From the NCBI GenBank assembly GCA_964195995.1, contig CAXMQS010000001.1, forward strand, positions 1 to 64,000: DNA of 64,000 bases. The letters run 5' to 3'. The notes under the pieces were generated by a model. That model saw only the letters and a list, made by a program, of their open reading frames with translations. It did no database searches and was not told where the DNA came from. Below, piece after piece: positions 6,748-15,587 of the stretch. Position 1 is the first letter of the stretch. Each line of letters opens with the position of its first letter. The stretch is from CAXMQS01 sp964195995 (GTDB taxonomy: Bacteria > Actinomycetota > Acidimicrobiia > Spongiisociales > JAOTWH01). Position numbers and translations under genes: made by a program.

Positions 6748-8476
6748 AGAACCCCCTGCCCTAAGGCCTCGGAGAAGATGATCCCGATGAGTAAGAGTCC
6801 CAGGACAAGGGCGCCCACCGTCAGCCGAATCCGCCGAGGACTCCACCGCTGGATAGAGATGGGTTCCGTTTCCGGAGCTAACTGCCGGAATTCCTCGACC
6901 ACATCGATGTCGCGCTCCTTCTTGAGCAGAGCCAAGGAGCTGCGGGATTGAGACGGCAGGGTGACGCTGCGAGTGGCCGCGAAGGCCTCCGCGATGTCCT
7001 CGGGCGCGAACTGGAGCAGAGCCCGTTGGTAGACCCGCTGTGCGTCTGTGCGCAGCGCAAGGATCAGCATCATGTTGGCCAGGTCGACGGCCTGACGCCA
7101 CGGGCTCGGCCGGACGGTTCCGAAGGCCACGTCGATCAGCACCACTCGCCCATCGCTCAGCATGACGTTGGCCGGCTTTATGTCACGGTGTGCCAAGCCG
7201 GCGTCCCACATGCGGCGAATGAGACCGAGGGCGTCGTCGATGACGGTGTCATCGATCTCAGCATCGGTGAGTTCCTGCGATCGTTCCAGGAACTCGCTCA
7301 CCATGAGGTACTCGCGCTCGGGCTCGATCTCAACTATCCCGAACGGTTCAGCGCTTGGTACACCGGCATCGCGCATCAGGCGCTGGATGTAGTCCTCATA
7401 CTCGACGAGGCGCCGCACCGATGTGAAGCGAAGCTCATCCTCGAGGGATCCGTACAGGATCGTTCTGCCGATCTTGTACCAACGGTCGGAGCGCAGGTGG
7501 ACCTGGCTATAGAGCTTGGCGAAGACGTATTGGTCAGGATCGCTTGCGACCTTCAGGCGAAGTGGCGTTGATCCGCCTGACCCCTCGAGACCGAACGGCT
7601 TGATCTCAAGCACCTCGAGACCCAGTTGTTCGCCGACGGCTCGCCCGATGGCACTGCCACGGTCTCCTGTCACATCAAGGTGGGCCGTCACGCCCCGATT
7701 CCATGTCACCGGGAAGGCCGCTTCGGGGGCGAACCAGCGGAAGAGCACCACAACGACAGCGAGCGAGAAGATCGCCGATACAGCGGCATCACTCGGATGG
7801 TCGACGCCAAGATAGATCTGGGCCAGCACCAGCGCCGAGACCAATAGTCCGGCGACGCCCAGCACCATCTGACGTGTCCGTCCCCTCGGCACAAGCGAGT
7901 ACGCCATTACTGCGGCGGTCACGCCAAGGCCGGCGACGGGTCCCGATGGGTGGGCCGGACCCTTCCAGTCTCCGATGATCGGAACAAAAGGCGTGGCCTG
8001 CCAACGAACTCCTTGATGATGTCGACGGCCCCCTGAACCAGAATGATGGCCAGAATCACGGCGAAGAAGTGCCGCCAGCGGCGTGCGAAGATCAGAGCAA
8101 GCACCGTGGCGATGCGCAGGACTCGGAGGAACCATCCCGAGCCGAGTATGGCAATAGCGTCTGCCATCGAGGTAAGAGTGCTGTTGCGGAGATCGACGAA
8201 CCACCGCAGGATCGAATTGTCCCGATCGGTCCACCAGTTGGTTGTCTCTGGAAAGGCGAAGAGAGAGATCCACAGCGCCACCATGGCGATGCCCCCCACC
8301 AACCACAGCCTTCCTGTCGTGCGGAGTTCTCTCTGCAGCGGGGCCTTCTCGCCGCTGGGACGGCGCCGCCGACCGGCCACACGAACGCCAGCGATTCGTA
8401 CCTCGCGACGCACCCCGAGCTCGGGAAGCCCACGCTCTATCGGCCTCGGTTGCTGCTGTTCCCCTGGCGTCTCCAT
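6744..8476 (-). pseudogene. PAP2-like domain fused to RIO/Kdo-type kinase; frameshifted near 7990
   Basis: The coding potential changes frame once. 8476 to about 7990 encodes an N-terminal cytoplasmic part, three hydrophobic segments and KEFVGRPR. From about 7990 to 6744 another frame carries FVPIIGDWKG, HPSG, YLGVDHPSD and a protein-kinase-like domain with HRDIKPANV and LIDVAFG, ending in a C-terminal membrane helix. One extra G in the plus-strand GG at 7990-7991 restores a 577-residue frame and completes the PAP2 motif KX6RP (K155, R162-P163). PAP2 motifs 2 and 3 look degenerate (PSGP instead of PSGH; AQ-IYLGV-D instead of SR-X5-H). The kinase side keeps its HRD. This may be a sequencing error, a pseudogene or a slippage site. 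Confidence 0.75.
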
Positions 8477-8570
8477 CGTCTCCCACTCGTGGGCGCCACG
8501 GCAAGCTACCAGCAGTACCCGCTTCGCCAGGGGAGGCCCCCTACAACGAAGGTTCGCACCGGCTCGGCCC

Positions 8571-9797
8571 CTAGCTCAGCTCCTCAGCGATCTCTCCGAG
8601 CGCCGTGAGCGCGGCGTCGACCTCGTCCAGCGTGTTGTAGGCAACGAACCCCAGCCGGGTCAGGCCGCCTTGGTCAAGGACGCCGAGCCGTTCCATGACC
8701 GCCACCGCGTAGTAGTGGCCGGAGACGGCGAAGATGCCGCGGTCGCTGAGGGCTTTGGCTACCGCCTCGGGAGCTACGCCGTCGACGGAGACGGCGAAGG
8801 TTGGAGTGCGGGGGATGCTGCCGTCGGTCACACCGGCGACTGACACGCCGGGGAGCTCGGCGATGCCGGACAGGAAGCGATCGGTGACGGCGTCGCCGTG
8901 AGCCTCGACGGCGGCCGTACCCGACACGATCTGGTCGCGGCGGGTGTCGCCTTGGCCGAGCGAGGCAATGAAGTCGACTGCAGCTGTTACACCGGCGAGT
9001 GACTCGAAGGACTGGGTTCCGGTTTCCCACTTGCCCGGTCCCTCGGTCGATGATGCCCGGACCTTGTATGCGGTGAGCTCCTCGAGGTGTTGCTGCTTGC
9101 CGAACAGCATCCCGGTGTGGGGCCCAAAGAACTTGTAGGAGGAGCAGACGTAGAAGTCGCAGCCCCATGCCGCCACGTCGACGAGTGAGTGGGGTGTGTT
9201 GTGGACGCCGTCGATGTAGCTCAGGGCGCCGACCGATCGAGCGGCCGCGGCCACCCGGGCGGGATCGGTCCTGGTGCCGAGGGCATTGGAGGCCGCGGTG
9301 ACCGCTACCAGCCGGGTGCGGTCATTGAGTGCTGCGTCCAGGCCGTCGTAGTCGAGCGGTCCATCGGGCGTGAAGTCGACCGTGCGGACCGTGACATCGC
9401 GGTCGGCTGCCGCCATGACCCAGGGGGTGATGTTGGCATCGTGGTCGAGGTTGGTGACGACGATCTCGTCTCCCGGCTGCCAGGTGGCGGCAAGCGCCCG
9501 GCTCATCGAGAAGGTGAGGCTGGTCATGTTCTGGCCGAACACGATCTCCGACGGCTGCGCTCCCAACAGGTCGGCGCCGGCGGCTCGGGCGTCTTGTGTG
9601 ATCTGTTCGGCCTCAAGAGAGGTCACGAATTGGCCGCCGAGATTGGAGCCGCCATCGACCATGACAGCCGACATGGCATCGATGACACCTTGGGGCACCT
9701 GGGTGCCGCCGGGCCCATCAAGGTAGATGGCGGGCTGACCATTGACCTGGCGATTCAGCGCAGGGAAGAGCTGGCGGATGGCCGCGGTGTCGAGCAT
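8571..9797 (-). CDS. Cysteine desulfurase-like class V aminotransferase
   Basis: A 408-residue PLP enzyme of fold type I, class V. The PLP lysine is in SSYKFFGPH (K222), with D196 and H199 in YIDGVHNTPH. The sequence resembles the cysteine desulfurase-like (TIGR01976-type) subfamily rather than true SufS/IscS: the start FPALNRQVNG and GPGGTQVP fit that group, and no clear desulfurase active-site Cys loop is seen. The substrate is therefore uncertain. It stands alone, with TAGGCT 6 nt before the ATG and no Shine-Dalgarno (probably leaderless). Confidence 0.88.
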   Translation of the reverse strand: MLDTAAIRQLFPALNRQVNGQPAIYLDGPGGTQVPQGVIDAMSAVMVDGGSNLGGQFVTSLEAEQITQDARAAGADLLGAQPSEIVFGQNMTSLTFSMSRALAATWQPGDEIVVTNLDHDANITPWVMAAADRDVTVRTVDFTPDGPLDYDGLDAALNDRTRLVAVTAASNALGTRTDPARVAAAARSVGALSYIDGVHNTPHSLVDVAAWGCDFYVCSSYKFFGPHTGMLFGKQQHLEELTAYKVRASSTEGPGKWETGTQSFESLAGVTAAVDFIASLGQGDTRRDQIVSGTAAVEAHGDAVTDRFLSGIAELPGVSVAGVTDGSIPRTPTFAVSVDGVAPEAVAKALSDRGIFAVSGHYYAVAVMERLGVLDQGGLTRLGFVAYNTLDEVDAALTALGEIAEELS

Positions 9798-9806
9798 CGG
9801 CTGAGC

Positions 9807-10577
9807 CTAAGCGGACCGCTGGCGGACGGCCTCGTAGGCGACGATGGCGGCGGCGGTAGCAGTGTTGAGGCTGTCGGCGCCTCCGGACATCGGCAGCGCA
9901 ACGGCTGTGCCCACCCGGCGCCAGGCCTCGGTGAGGCCAGCCGACTCCGCTCCGACGACGATGGCGGTTGGTCCCGTGTAGTCGACGTCGGTGTAGGTGA
10001 CGTCGGCGTCGGGGAAGGTGGTCACCGCCGCGATGTCGTTGGCGTCGAGCCACCCCATGACGTCCTCAAGCGACCCGACCCCTTCGGCCACCGAGAACAG
10101 CGACCCTTGAGATGCCCGCACCACATTGGGATTGAAGACGTCGACGACCGGGTCGCAGACGACGACGGCGTCGATGCCGGCGGCGTCGGCGGTACGCAGC
10201 ATGGCGCCGAGGTTCCCCGGCTTCTCGATGGCTTCGGCGACCAGGACCAGCGGCGTCGCCGACAGAACGATGTCGTCGAGGCTGGTGATCCACTGCTTGG
10301 CCACGGCCAGGATGCCATCGGGATTCTGACGCTGGCTGATCTTGGCGAAAACCGTCGCCGACACGGTCGTCACCGGCGCGTCGGATGACATGCCGTGGGC
10401 TCCGAAGTCGGGGCACAGGAAGAATTCGGTGATCTCGATCTCGGCGTCGATGGCTCGTTCCACCTCCCGCAGACCTTCAACCAGGAAGGTGCCGGTGGCG
10501 TCACGGTGCTTGCGGTCGCGCAGGCGCACCAGATCCTTGATGCGGTCATTGCTGGGGCTGGCGATGTCATATGTCAT
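9807..10577 (-). CDS. SpoU/TrmH-family RNA 2'-O-methyltransferase
   Basis: A 256-residue SPOUT methyltransferase. An N-terminal substrate-binding part (NDRIKDLVRLRDRKHR, TFLVEGLREV) resembles the L30e-like domain of 23S rRNA methylases. The C-terminal trefoil-knot motifs are intact: EKPGNLGAMLRTADAAG (motif 1), VVGAESAGLT (motif 2) and LPMSGGADSLNTATAAAIVAYE (motif 3). It should methylate a ribose 2'-OH in rRNA or tRNA; which site is unknown. The ATG at 10577 lies 7 nt after the TPM-gene stop, so the two are co-transcribed. A longer frame to 11054 runs inside the TPM gene and is rejected. Confidence 0.9.
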   Translation of the reverse strand: MTYDIASPSNDRIKDLVRLRDRKHRDATGTFLVEGLREVERAIDAEIEITEFFLCPDFGAHGMSSDAPVTTVSATVFAKISQRQNPDGILAVAKQWITSLDDIVLSATPLVLVAEAIEKPGNLGAMLRTADAAGIDAVVVCDPVVDVFNPNVVRASQGSLFSVAEGVGSLEDVMGWLDANDIAAVTTFPDADVTYTDVDYTGPTAIVVGAESAGLTEAWRRVGTAVALPMSGGADSLNTATAAAIVAYEAVRQRSA

Positions 10578-10584
10578 CAGATGG

Positions 10585-12900
10585 CTACCAACCGCTGCCC
10601 CCGCCGCCACCGCCACCGAATCCGCCACCGCCACCGAAGCCCCCGAAGCTGCCGCCGCCCCAGCCACTGCCGCCCCACGACGAGCCACCGCTGGAGCCGG
10701 ATCCGAAACCGCCGCCACCCCCGAAACCACCGAACCAGGAGGAGCGGTCCTGGGACCACGAGGTGTCGCGGTAGATGGGCTCCCAGCCCATTGACCCGGC
10801 CTGGCCGCGGGTGATAACCCAGTGATAGAAGAAGAACGTGTATGGGTCGAAGGACCGCAGGTCGTGTGGCAGCGGATCGCCGGTCCAGCTGTCGCGCTGG
10901 CGACTGGTGCCGTCGTGCGCCAGCTCGGGGGCGAAGCGGTCGGCGTCCTCGATGTCGGAACGGGCAAGCGCCTGGCGGGTGGCTGCGTAGGCAAGGGCGA
11001 AGCGCCGAGGTCCCCGTGGGTCCGAGGCTCCGAAGGCCGCCGCCACGTCGGCATAGGAGCCCTTGAGGCCCAGAGCGATGAGGGCTTGGCGGGCCTCGAG
11101 CCAGCGCTCTACCGCCCGCGCTGGCTCCAAGGAGATAGCCAGGATGCCAGCGATGGTCTTACGGGCTTCCCCGGTGATGTCGTGGTTCTGCAATTCTCGC
11201 AGCAGCAGCTCGTACACCTCTGGACCGTCGTCGCGGCGTCGCAACAGGGCGGCGGCTATAGACACCGGCAACCCCAGCTTGGCAGCCTCCCTGGACACGG
11301 CCTTGATCTCCGCAGGGCTGCTGAGGCCAGCCATCGCGTGCTCGACGGCCTCGTCCGGTTCCAGCGGGATCTTCCGGTTGGCCCGGTAGGCGGCGACGAA
11401 GTCGTCGACGGCGTCCTCGTCGCGATTGAGCAGCAACAAGGCGGTAATGGCCGGGATGGACAAGCCATCGCGCTCCAGGACATCGTCCTTCTCGAGATCG
11501 AGACGCAGCTTCTCGTAGCGGTCTACTGCAGCATCGGGGTCGGCATCGAGGTCGGCGAGCGCGGCCGCTACCGCGGGACGGGCCGTCGTCGCCGGCAGTT
11601 TCTGATAGAGGCTCTCCAGCGTTCCGGTTTTGCGCTGGGCCTCGCCGTATACCTCGGCTAACTCGGCCTGCGACTCGTCGAGGGACAGCGCGCCGTCGAG
11701 GGCAGGGGCTGCCTGCAGGAGCAGGTATCCGGCTTCGGTGACCCGGGCGGCACCGATGGGCGTTGTTGTCACCGAATTGCCCACACCCTGGCCGAACTTG
11801 CGTCGAGCCGAGGAGACTCGGTATGGGCGGAGCGCCGCCACCAGCCTTTCGAGCTCAGCGGCCGCCACTTCGAACTTGTCCTCGCCGCTGCCAACGGCCA
11901 GAGCGGCGACGGTCTGTGCCTGTACCGACTCCTCGAGGATGTCCCGCTCATCCGACACCTTGATCTCCAGCGCCTCTTGGGTGTCGGCGACAAGCTGTTG
12001 GGCGTCGAGCACCTCAACCAGTTCGCGGACCCACAGCTCGGTCAGTGGGCGCTGCTCCGACGTCTCCCAGCGTGACAACGCCTCCAATGCCGCCAGTGCT
12101 TCCTCGGTGCCGATGGCACTAGTGGCGGTTGGCGGTGTTGCCGAGTAGTCGGCAAGCCGCGGCAGCTCGTTGCCGACCGGCTCGAGCCTCTCCAGGATGT
12201 CGTCCACCCTGGCCTCGCGGCGGCGTTTGCGCTTGGAGATCCTGTTGACGTTTGACCGGCCGATCCCAACCGCCGCCCCGCCGCCGACGAGCACACCGAG
12301 CGTGATGAGGAACCCTTTGGCAACTGACCCACCGCCTCCGTCGCCGACCGAGACCGGAACGGTGGGAACGACCACGCCAGGGTCAGTTGGCTGGTCGGTT
12401 GGTTGATCTGTGGGCCCGACGCCGAGTTCTGCCTTGAGAACGGTGAGGATCGTGACCAGACCGCCGTCGAAGTCGCCGGCGCCGAAGAAGGGGGCTCCCT
12501 CCGCTGAGATCGCGTCGAGGTCGTCGATGCTGAGCCCGGAACCCGTGGTGATCTCGGTACGCCGCTCGTCGAGGGCAACCAGGACGACGATGCCGTCGTT
12601 GCGATCGGCGTCGCCGACACCCCACCCGTTGCCGAGACCTTCGGCGAAGGCGCGGGGGGTCAGCGAGCCAGATGAGTCGATGATGACGATGGCTATCTCG
12701 TGGCCGGTCTCGGCAACGAACTGTCCAGCTGCGCCTTCCAAAGAAGCGCGGTTGGTGAGGACTCCAGCATCGTCGGTCACCCAGCCGTCGCAGGACAGGC
12801 CTTCGAACTCGGGACAGTCGGCGATCGCGGTTTGGGCGGAGGCGACCCCAGGTACCGCGACTGAGGCTGCGAGGGCGATGGCGGCGCCGAGGCGTTTCAT
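10585..12900 (-). CDS. TPM-domain membrane protein with Gly-rich tail
   Basis: A 771-residue exported or membrane protein. Residues 1-22 form a signal peptide (ending VASA). A TPM (DUF477) domain follows at about 25-170, with GWVTDDAGVLTN and the DRNDGIVVLVALDERRTEI-type strand. A Pro/Thr-rich linker and a single membrane helix (GFLITLGVLVGGGAAVGIG) lead to a long alpha-helical cytoplasmic region (about 220-680). The last 45 residues are almost all Gly, Ser and Phe. TPM proteins are linked to membrane and photosystem maintenance in other organisms; the job here is unknown. A TACCTT hexamer lies 8 nt upstream of the ATG. Confidence 0.85.
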   Translation of the reverse strand: MKRLGAAIALAASVAVPGVASAQTAIADCPEFEGLSCDGWVTDDAGVLTNRASLEGAAGQFVAETGHEIAIVIIDSSGSLTPRAFAEGLGNGWGVGDADRNDGIVVLVALDERRTEITTGSGLSIDDLDAISAEGAPFFGAGDFDGGLVTILTVLKAELGVGPTDQPTDQPTDPGVVVPTVPVSVGDGGGGSVAKGFLITLGVLVGGGAAVGIGRSNVNRISKRKRRREARVDDILERLEPVGNELPRLADYSATPPTATSAIGTEEALAALEALSRWETSEQRPLTELWVRELVEVLDAQQLVADTQEALEIKVSDERDILEESVQAQTVAALAVGSGEDKFEVAAAELERLVAALRPYRVSSARRKFGQGVGNSVTTTPIGAARVTEAGYLLLQAAPALDGALSLDESQAELAEVYGEAQRKTGTLESLYQKLPATTARPAVAAALADLDADPDAAVDRYEKLRLDLEKDDVLERDGLSIPAITALLLLNRDEDAVDDFVAAYRANRKIPLEPDEAVEHAMAGLSSPAEIKAVSREAAKLGLPVSIAAALLRRRDDGPEVYELLLRELQNHDITGEARKTIAGILAISLEPARAVERWLEARQALIALGLKGSYADVAAAFGASDPRGPRRFALAYAATRQALARSDIEDADRFAPELAHDGTSRQRDSWTGDPLPHDLRSFDPYTFFFYHWVITRGQAGSMGWEPIYRDTSWSQDRSSWFGGFGGGGGFGSGSSGGSSWGGSGWGGGSFGGFGGGGGFGGGGGGGSGW

Positions 12901-12953
12901 ATGGCCGGAAGGTAGTGGGGTAGCGAGGCTTCGGCCCCGCAGGTGACCTGCTC

Positions 12954-12985
12954 GAGAATGGGCCCGGTTCCCCGGACCCATTCTC
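12954..12985. terminator. Strong inverted repeat upstream of the TPM gene
   Basis: GAGAATGGG (12954-12962) pairs with CCCATTCTC (12977-12985), with an inner CCGG/CCGG stem and a TTCC loop: 13 base pairs with one mismatch. There is no U-run. It lies upstream of the probable leaderless TPM promoter, so it may insulate the gene from read-through. A second foldable stretch (GGCAGGT at 12994 with ACCTGCC at 13036) follows. No gene is seen in 12986-13125. Confidence 0.45.
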
Positions 12986-13125
12986 ATAGTCGAGGCAGGT
13001 CGTGGGCCAGGGCCTGTTAACCAGAACCCAGGGCCACCTGCCCCGTTCCCAACACTTGTTGCGGGGCGTTAGCTCCGCGTGTCAGAAGGGGTCTATCGGC
13101 ATCTGCACGGGCCCTCTTGAGCGCC

Positions 13126-13153
13126 AAACGCCCCGGGCCACCCCGGGGCGTTT
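13126..13153. terminator. Bidirectional terminator hairpin
   Basis: AAACGCCCCGG (13126-13136) pairs with CCGGGGCGTTT (13143-13153), giving 11 base pairs. A TTTT run follows on the plus strand and TTT on the minus strand. It lies 18 bases beyond the stop of the betaine-binding protein gene and should end that operon. Confidence 0.8.
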
Positions 13154-13171
13154 TGATAGCCATGTTGAGCG

Positions 13172-14092
13172 CTATGCCCCGAAGCCGTTGGCGTCGAGCC
13201 ACTCCTTGGCCACCACGTCGGCATCGATGAGATCGGCCCCGAAGCGCCGGTTCATCTCGGTCAGCTCGGCGGTGGTGATCTTGGCGCTGACGTCGTTGAG
13301 CAGATCCGACAGATCGTCACCGTAGGCGTCGAGGATCTCCTGGCGGATCACAGGAACGATGTTCTCTGCGGGCTGCAGGCCGCCGTCATCCTCGAGCAGC
13401 ACGAAGCCTTTGGCTGCGATCACACCATCCGTCGTGAACAGCAACGCGACGTCGATCTCGCCACCCTCGAGGGCGGCAACAGTCAGCGGTCCGCCGCCGT
13501 CGAGCGCCTTGAACTCAGAGAAGACGAGCCCATAGGTGTCACCGAGACCGATGAGGCACCTTGGCCGCGTCGGGCACTCCGGTGGACCACCGAACACGAG
13601 GTCGGCCGCATGATCTGTCAAGTCGCTGATCTTGCTCAAGTTGAGCTCATCGGCGAGATCTTGTGTTACCACGATGCCGTTCTTGTCCTCGGCGGGTGCA
13701 GCATCGAGAACTGCGACTCCGCTGGCGGCGAATGCCGTTCTCAGTGCTTCGAGCGTTTCATCGGTGTCCGCCGACGGCTCGCCACCGAATCCGACCTCCA
13801 ACGCACTGCCTACGTATTCCGGCACCAGGTCGATCTCACCCGACTCAATGGCCGGCTTGACGATCTCGCGGCTGCCTGCCTCCAGTTTGGAAAGGTCAAC
13901 CGGGTAACCATTGGATTCGAGTGCCTGGGCGTAGATCTGGGCCAGGATGACGCTCTCACCGAAACTGAATGATCCGACTGTGATTGTGGGTCCTTCCTTG
14001 GGCCCTGAAGCGTCATCACCCGATCCACAGGCTGTCGCGACTAACGCGAAAGCCAGGATCGCCCCGACAACGCCCCTGCGGGATGTCCGCAT
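13172..14092 (-). CDS. Glycine betaine/choline-type ABC substrate-binding lipoprotein
   Basis: A 306-residue periplasmic-type binding protein of the OpuAC/ProX-OsmF family. A signal peptide ends in a lipobox (LVATAC-GS). The mature domain has the expected ITVGSFSFGESVILAQIYAQALE start, GEIDLVPEYVGSAL, and GEIDVALLFTTDGVI in the second lobe. The likely ligand is a quaternary amine (glycine betaine, choline, carnitine). The ATG at 14092 is preceded by AGAAGGAG, one of the best Shine-Dalgarno sites in the window, and separated from the permease gene by 104 bases, so its expression may be set higher than that of the membrane subunits. Confidence 0.9.
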   Translation of the reverse strand: MRTSRRGVVGAILAFALVATACGSGDDASGPKEGPTITVGSFSFGESVILAQIYAQALESNGYPVDLSKLEAGSREIVKPAIESGEIDLVPEYVGSALEVGFGGEPSADTDETLEALRTAFAASGVAVLDAAPAEDKNGIVVTQDLADELNLSKISDLTDHAADLVFGGPPECPTRPRCLIGLGDTYGLVFSEFKALDGGGPLTVAALEGGEIDVALLFTTDGVIAAKGFVLLEDDGGLQPAENIVPVIRQEILDAYGDDLSDLLNDVSAKITTAELTEMNRRFGADLIDADVVAKEWLDANGFGA

Positions 14093-14120
14093 GGGTATCT
14101 CCTTCTGATAGTTGATTAGT

Positions 14121-14142
14121 GCCTGCCCCGAGAGGGCAAGGC
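14121..14142. promoter_or_regulatory. Intercistronic hairpin, permease to binding-protein gene
   Basis: GCC-T-GCCC pairs with GGGC-AA-GGC across a short loop. It is the only structure seen in the 104-base gap inside the betaine transporter operon. Such gap hairpins can protect or separate transcript segments; the function here is inference. Confidence 0.3.
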
Positions 14143-14196
14143 CCACCAAGTTAGCGTAACCCCACCCCCAGCCGCAGTTGGCCTCGAAGGGCTCTC

Positions 14197-14907
14197 CTAG
14201 GTGGAAGCCGGCATGCCCGCCCTACTACTGGCAACCCGGAGTCCCTTGGGGATGGCGAATCGCTCGGCAAGGGAGAAGCTCAGTTCGGTGAGCACCGCCA
14301 GCAGCGCAACGAGCAAGCCGCCGGCGAACACCATCACGTTGTCGCCCCGGGCGAAGCCGTCGATGATGAATCGGCCGAGACCCCCCCAGGCCACGAGCGC
14401 GCCGAGGGTTGCTGTGGCGACGACCTGCACTGAGCTGACGCGCAGGGCGGTAATGATCAACGGAGAAGCGCTGGGCAGCTCGATATTCCACAGCACCTGG
14501 CTGCCCTTCATGCCCATGCCGGTGGCGGCCTCGGTCATGGCTGGGTCCACCTGGCGCACGCCGGTGTAGGCATTGGTGAACATCGGGGGCAATGCCAGTG
14601 CCACCAGGGCAATGAGCGTCGGCCAGAAGCCGAGCCCTAGTCCAAGCTTGATCGAGACCGGGAGCGCCAGCGCCAGGATCCCGAAGGAGGGGACGGCGCG
14701 GCCGATGTTGACCACGGCCACGGCGAAGACACCACCCCGGCCGAGGTGGCCAAGGATCACTCCTGGTACCAGTGCCAGCCCGGCGGCGACCGCCACTGAG
14801 ATGGCAGAAAGCTGGATGTGCTCCCAGGTGCGGTGGAGCACACCCTGAGTTCCGGTCCAGTTGTCCGCCGTGGCGAACCATTCCAACACGTCACCGAGGA
14901 ATTCCAT
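14197..14907 (-). CDS. Quaternary amine ABC transporter permease (second)
   Basis: A 236-residue integral membrane permease of the ProW/OpuCB type, with about five membrane helices. The EAA loop reads EAATGMGMKGSQVLWNIELP, the contact with the ATPase. It starts with an ATG overlapping the stop of the first permease (ATGA). With the first permease, the CBS-type ATPase and the downstream binding protein it forms a complete importer for compatible solutes. Confidence 0.9.
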   Translation of the reverse strand: MEFLGDVLEWFATADNWTGTQGVLHRTWEHIQLSAISVAVAAGLALVPGVILGHLGRGGVFAVAVVNIGRAVPSFGILALALPVSIKLGLGLGFWPTLIALVALALPPMFTNAYTGVRQVDPAMTEAATGMGMKGSQVLWNIELPSASPLIITALRVSSVQVVATATLGALVAWGGLGRFIIDGFARGDNVMVFAGGLLVALLAVLTELSFSLAERFAIPKGLRVASSRAGMPAST

Positions 14908-15587
14908 CAGTTGCCCACCGTCGCTCGGTGACGCGACCACGGCGTCAGCCGGCGTTCGACGAGCACGATTGCAAGATCGAGCACGACCGCCAGCGCCACT
15001 GACAACACGACCCCAACGATGATCTCGGTGTTGAAGAAGCGCCGGAGACCGCTGTCGATGAAGGAGCCGAGACCACCGAGGGTGATGAGGGCGGTGACGG
15101 TGACGAGGCCTACGGTTGTCACGGTGGCTATGCGAAGGCCTGCGATGATGGCCGGGGTCGCCAGCGGTATCTCGATCTCCCAGAACATCCGCCGCTTTGT
15201 GTAGCCCATGCCCAGGGCCGCCTCGCGGATGTCTGGCGGCACGCTGTTGATGCCCGCCGTTATGTTGCGGATGAGGATGAGCAGGGTGTAGCTGACGAGG
15301 CCGATCTCGGCGGTGAGGAACGTCAGGCCGGTGACCGGCACCAGCATGGCGAACAGAGCGAGCGAGGGGATGGTGTACATGACGCCCGCCGCCCAGGTGA
15401 TCGGGGGATAGGTCTTCGGCCAGCGCAAGCCGATCATGGCAAGCACCATGGATATGACGAACCCCAATGCGACGGCCACCGCCGTGAGTCGAAGGTGTTC
15501 CCAGGTGGCGGTCGCGATGTCGTCGGTGTGATCCCACACCCAATCCCACTTTATAAGCGGATCGCTGGCGCTCTGGGCGAGGATCAC
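14907..15587 (-). CDS. Quaternary amine ABC transporter permease (first)
   Basis: A 226-residue permease of the OpuCB/OpuCD family with about six hydrophobic segments. The EAA loop is EAALGMGYTKRRMFWEIEIP. A GTG start at 15587 overlaps the TGA of the upstream ATPase gene (GTGA), and its own stop overlaps the next permease start. The two permeases are only distantly similar and probably form a heterodimer. Confidence 0.9.
   Translation of the reverse strand: MILAQSASDPLIKWDWVWDHTDDIATATWEHLRLTAVAVALGFVISMVLAMIGLRWPKTYPPITWAAGVMYTIPSLALFAMLVPVTGLTFLTAEIGLVSYTLLILIRNITAGINSVPPDIREAALGMGYTKRRMFWEIEIPLATPAIIAGLRIATVTTVGLVTVTALITLGGLGSFIDSGLRRFFNTEIIVGVVLSVALAVVLDLAIVLVERRLTPWSRHRATVGN

Noticed and set aside
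8571..9797. True cysteine desulfurase (sufS/iscS)
   Set aside because: No clear active-site Cys loop and no Suf/Isc neighbours; the sequence fits the desulfurase-like side family.
10571..10774. Plus-strand Pro-rich frame opposite the TPM gene end
   Set aside because: It is the complement of Gly codons in the TPM protein tail.
12986..13125. tRNA gene in the TPM/betaine gap
   Set aside because: No cloverleaf, T-loop GTTC-A-A pattern or anticodon arm could be drawn; no convincing tRNA was seen anywhere in the window.
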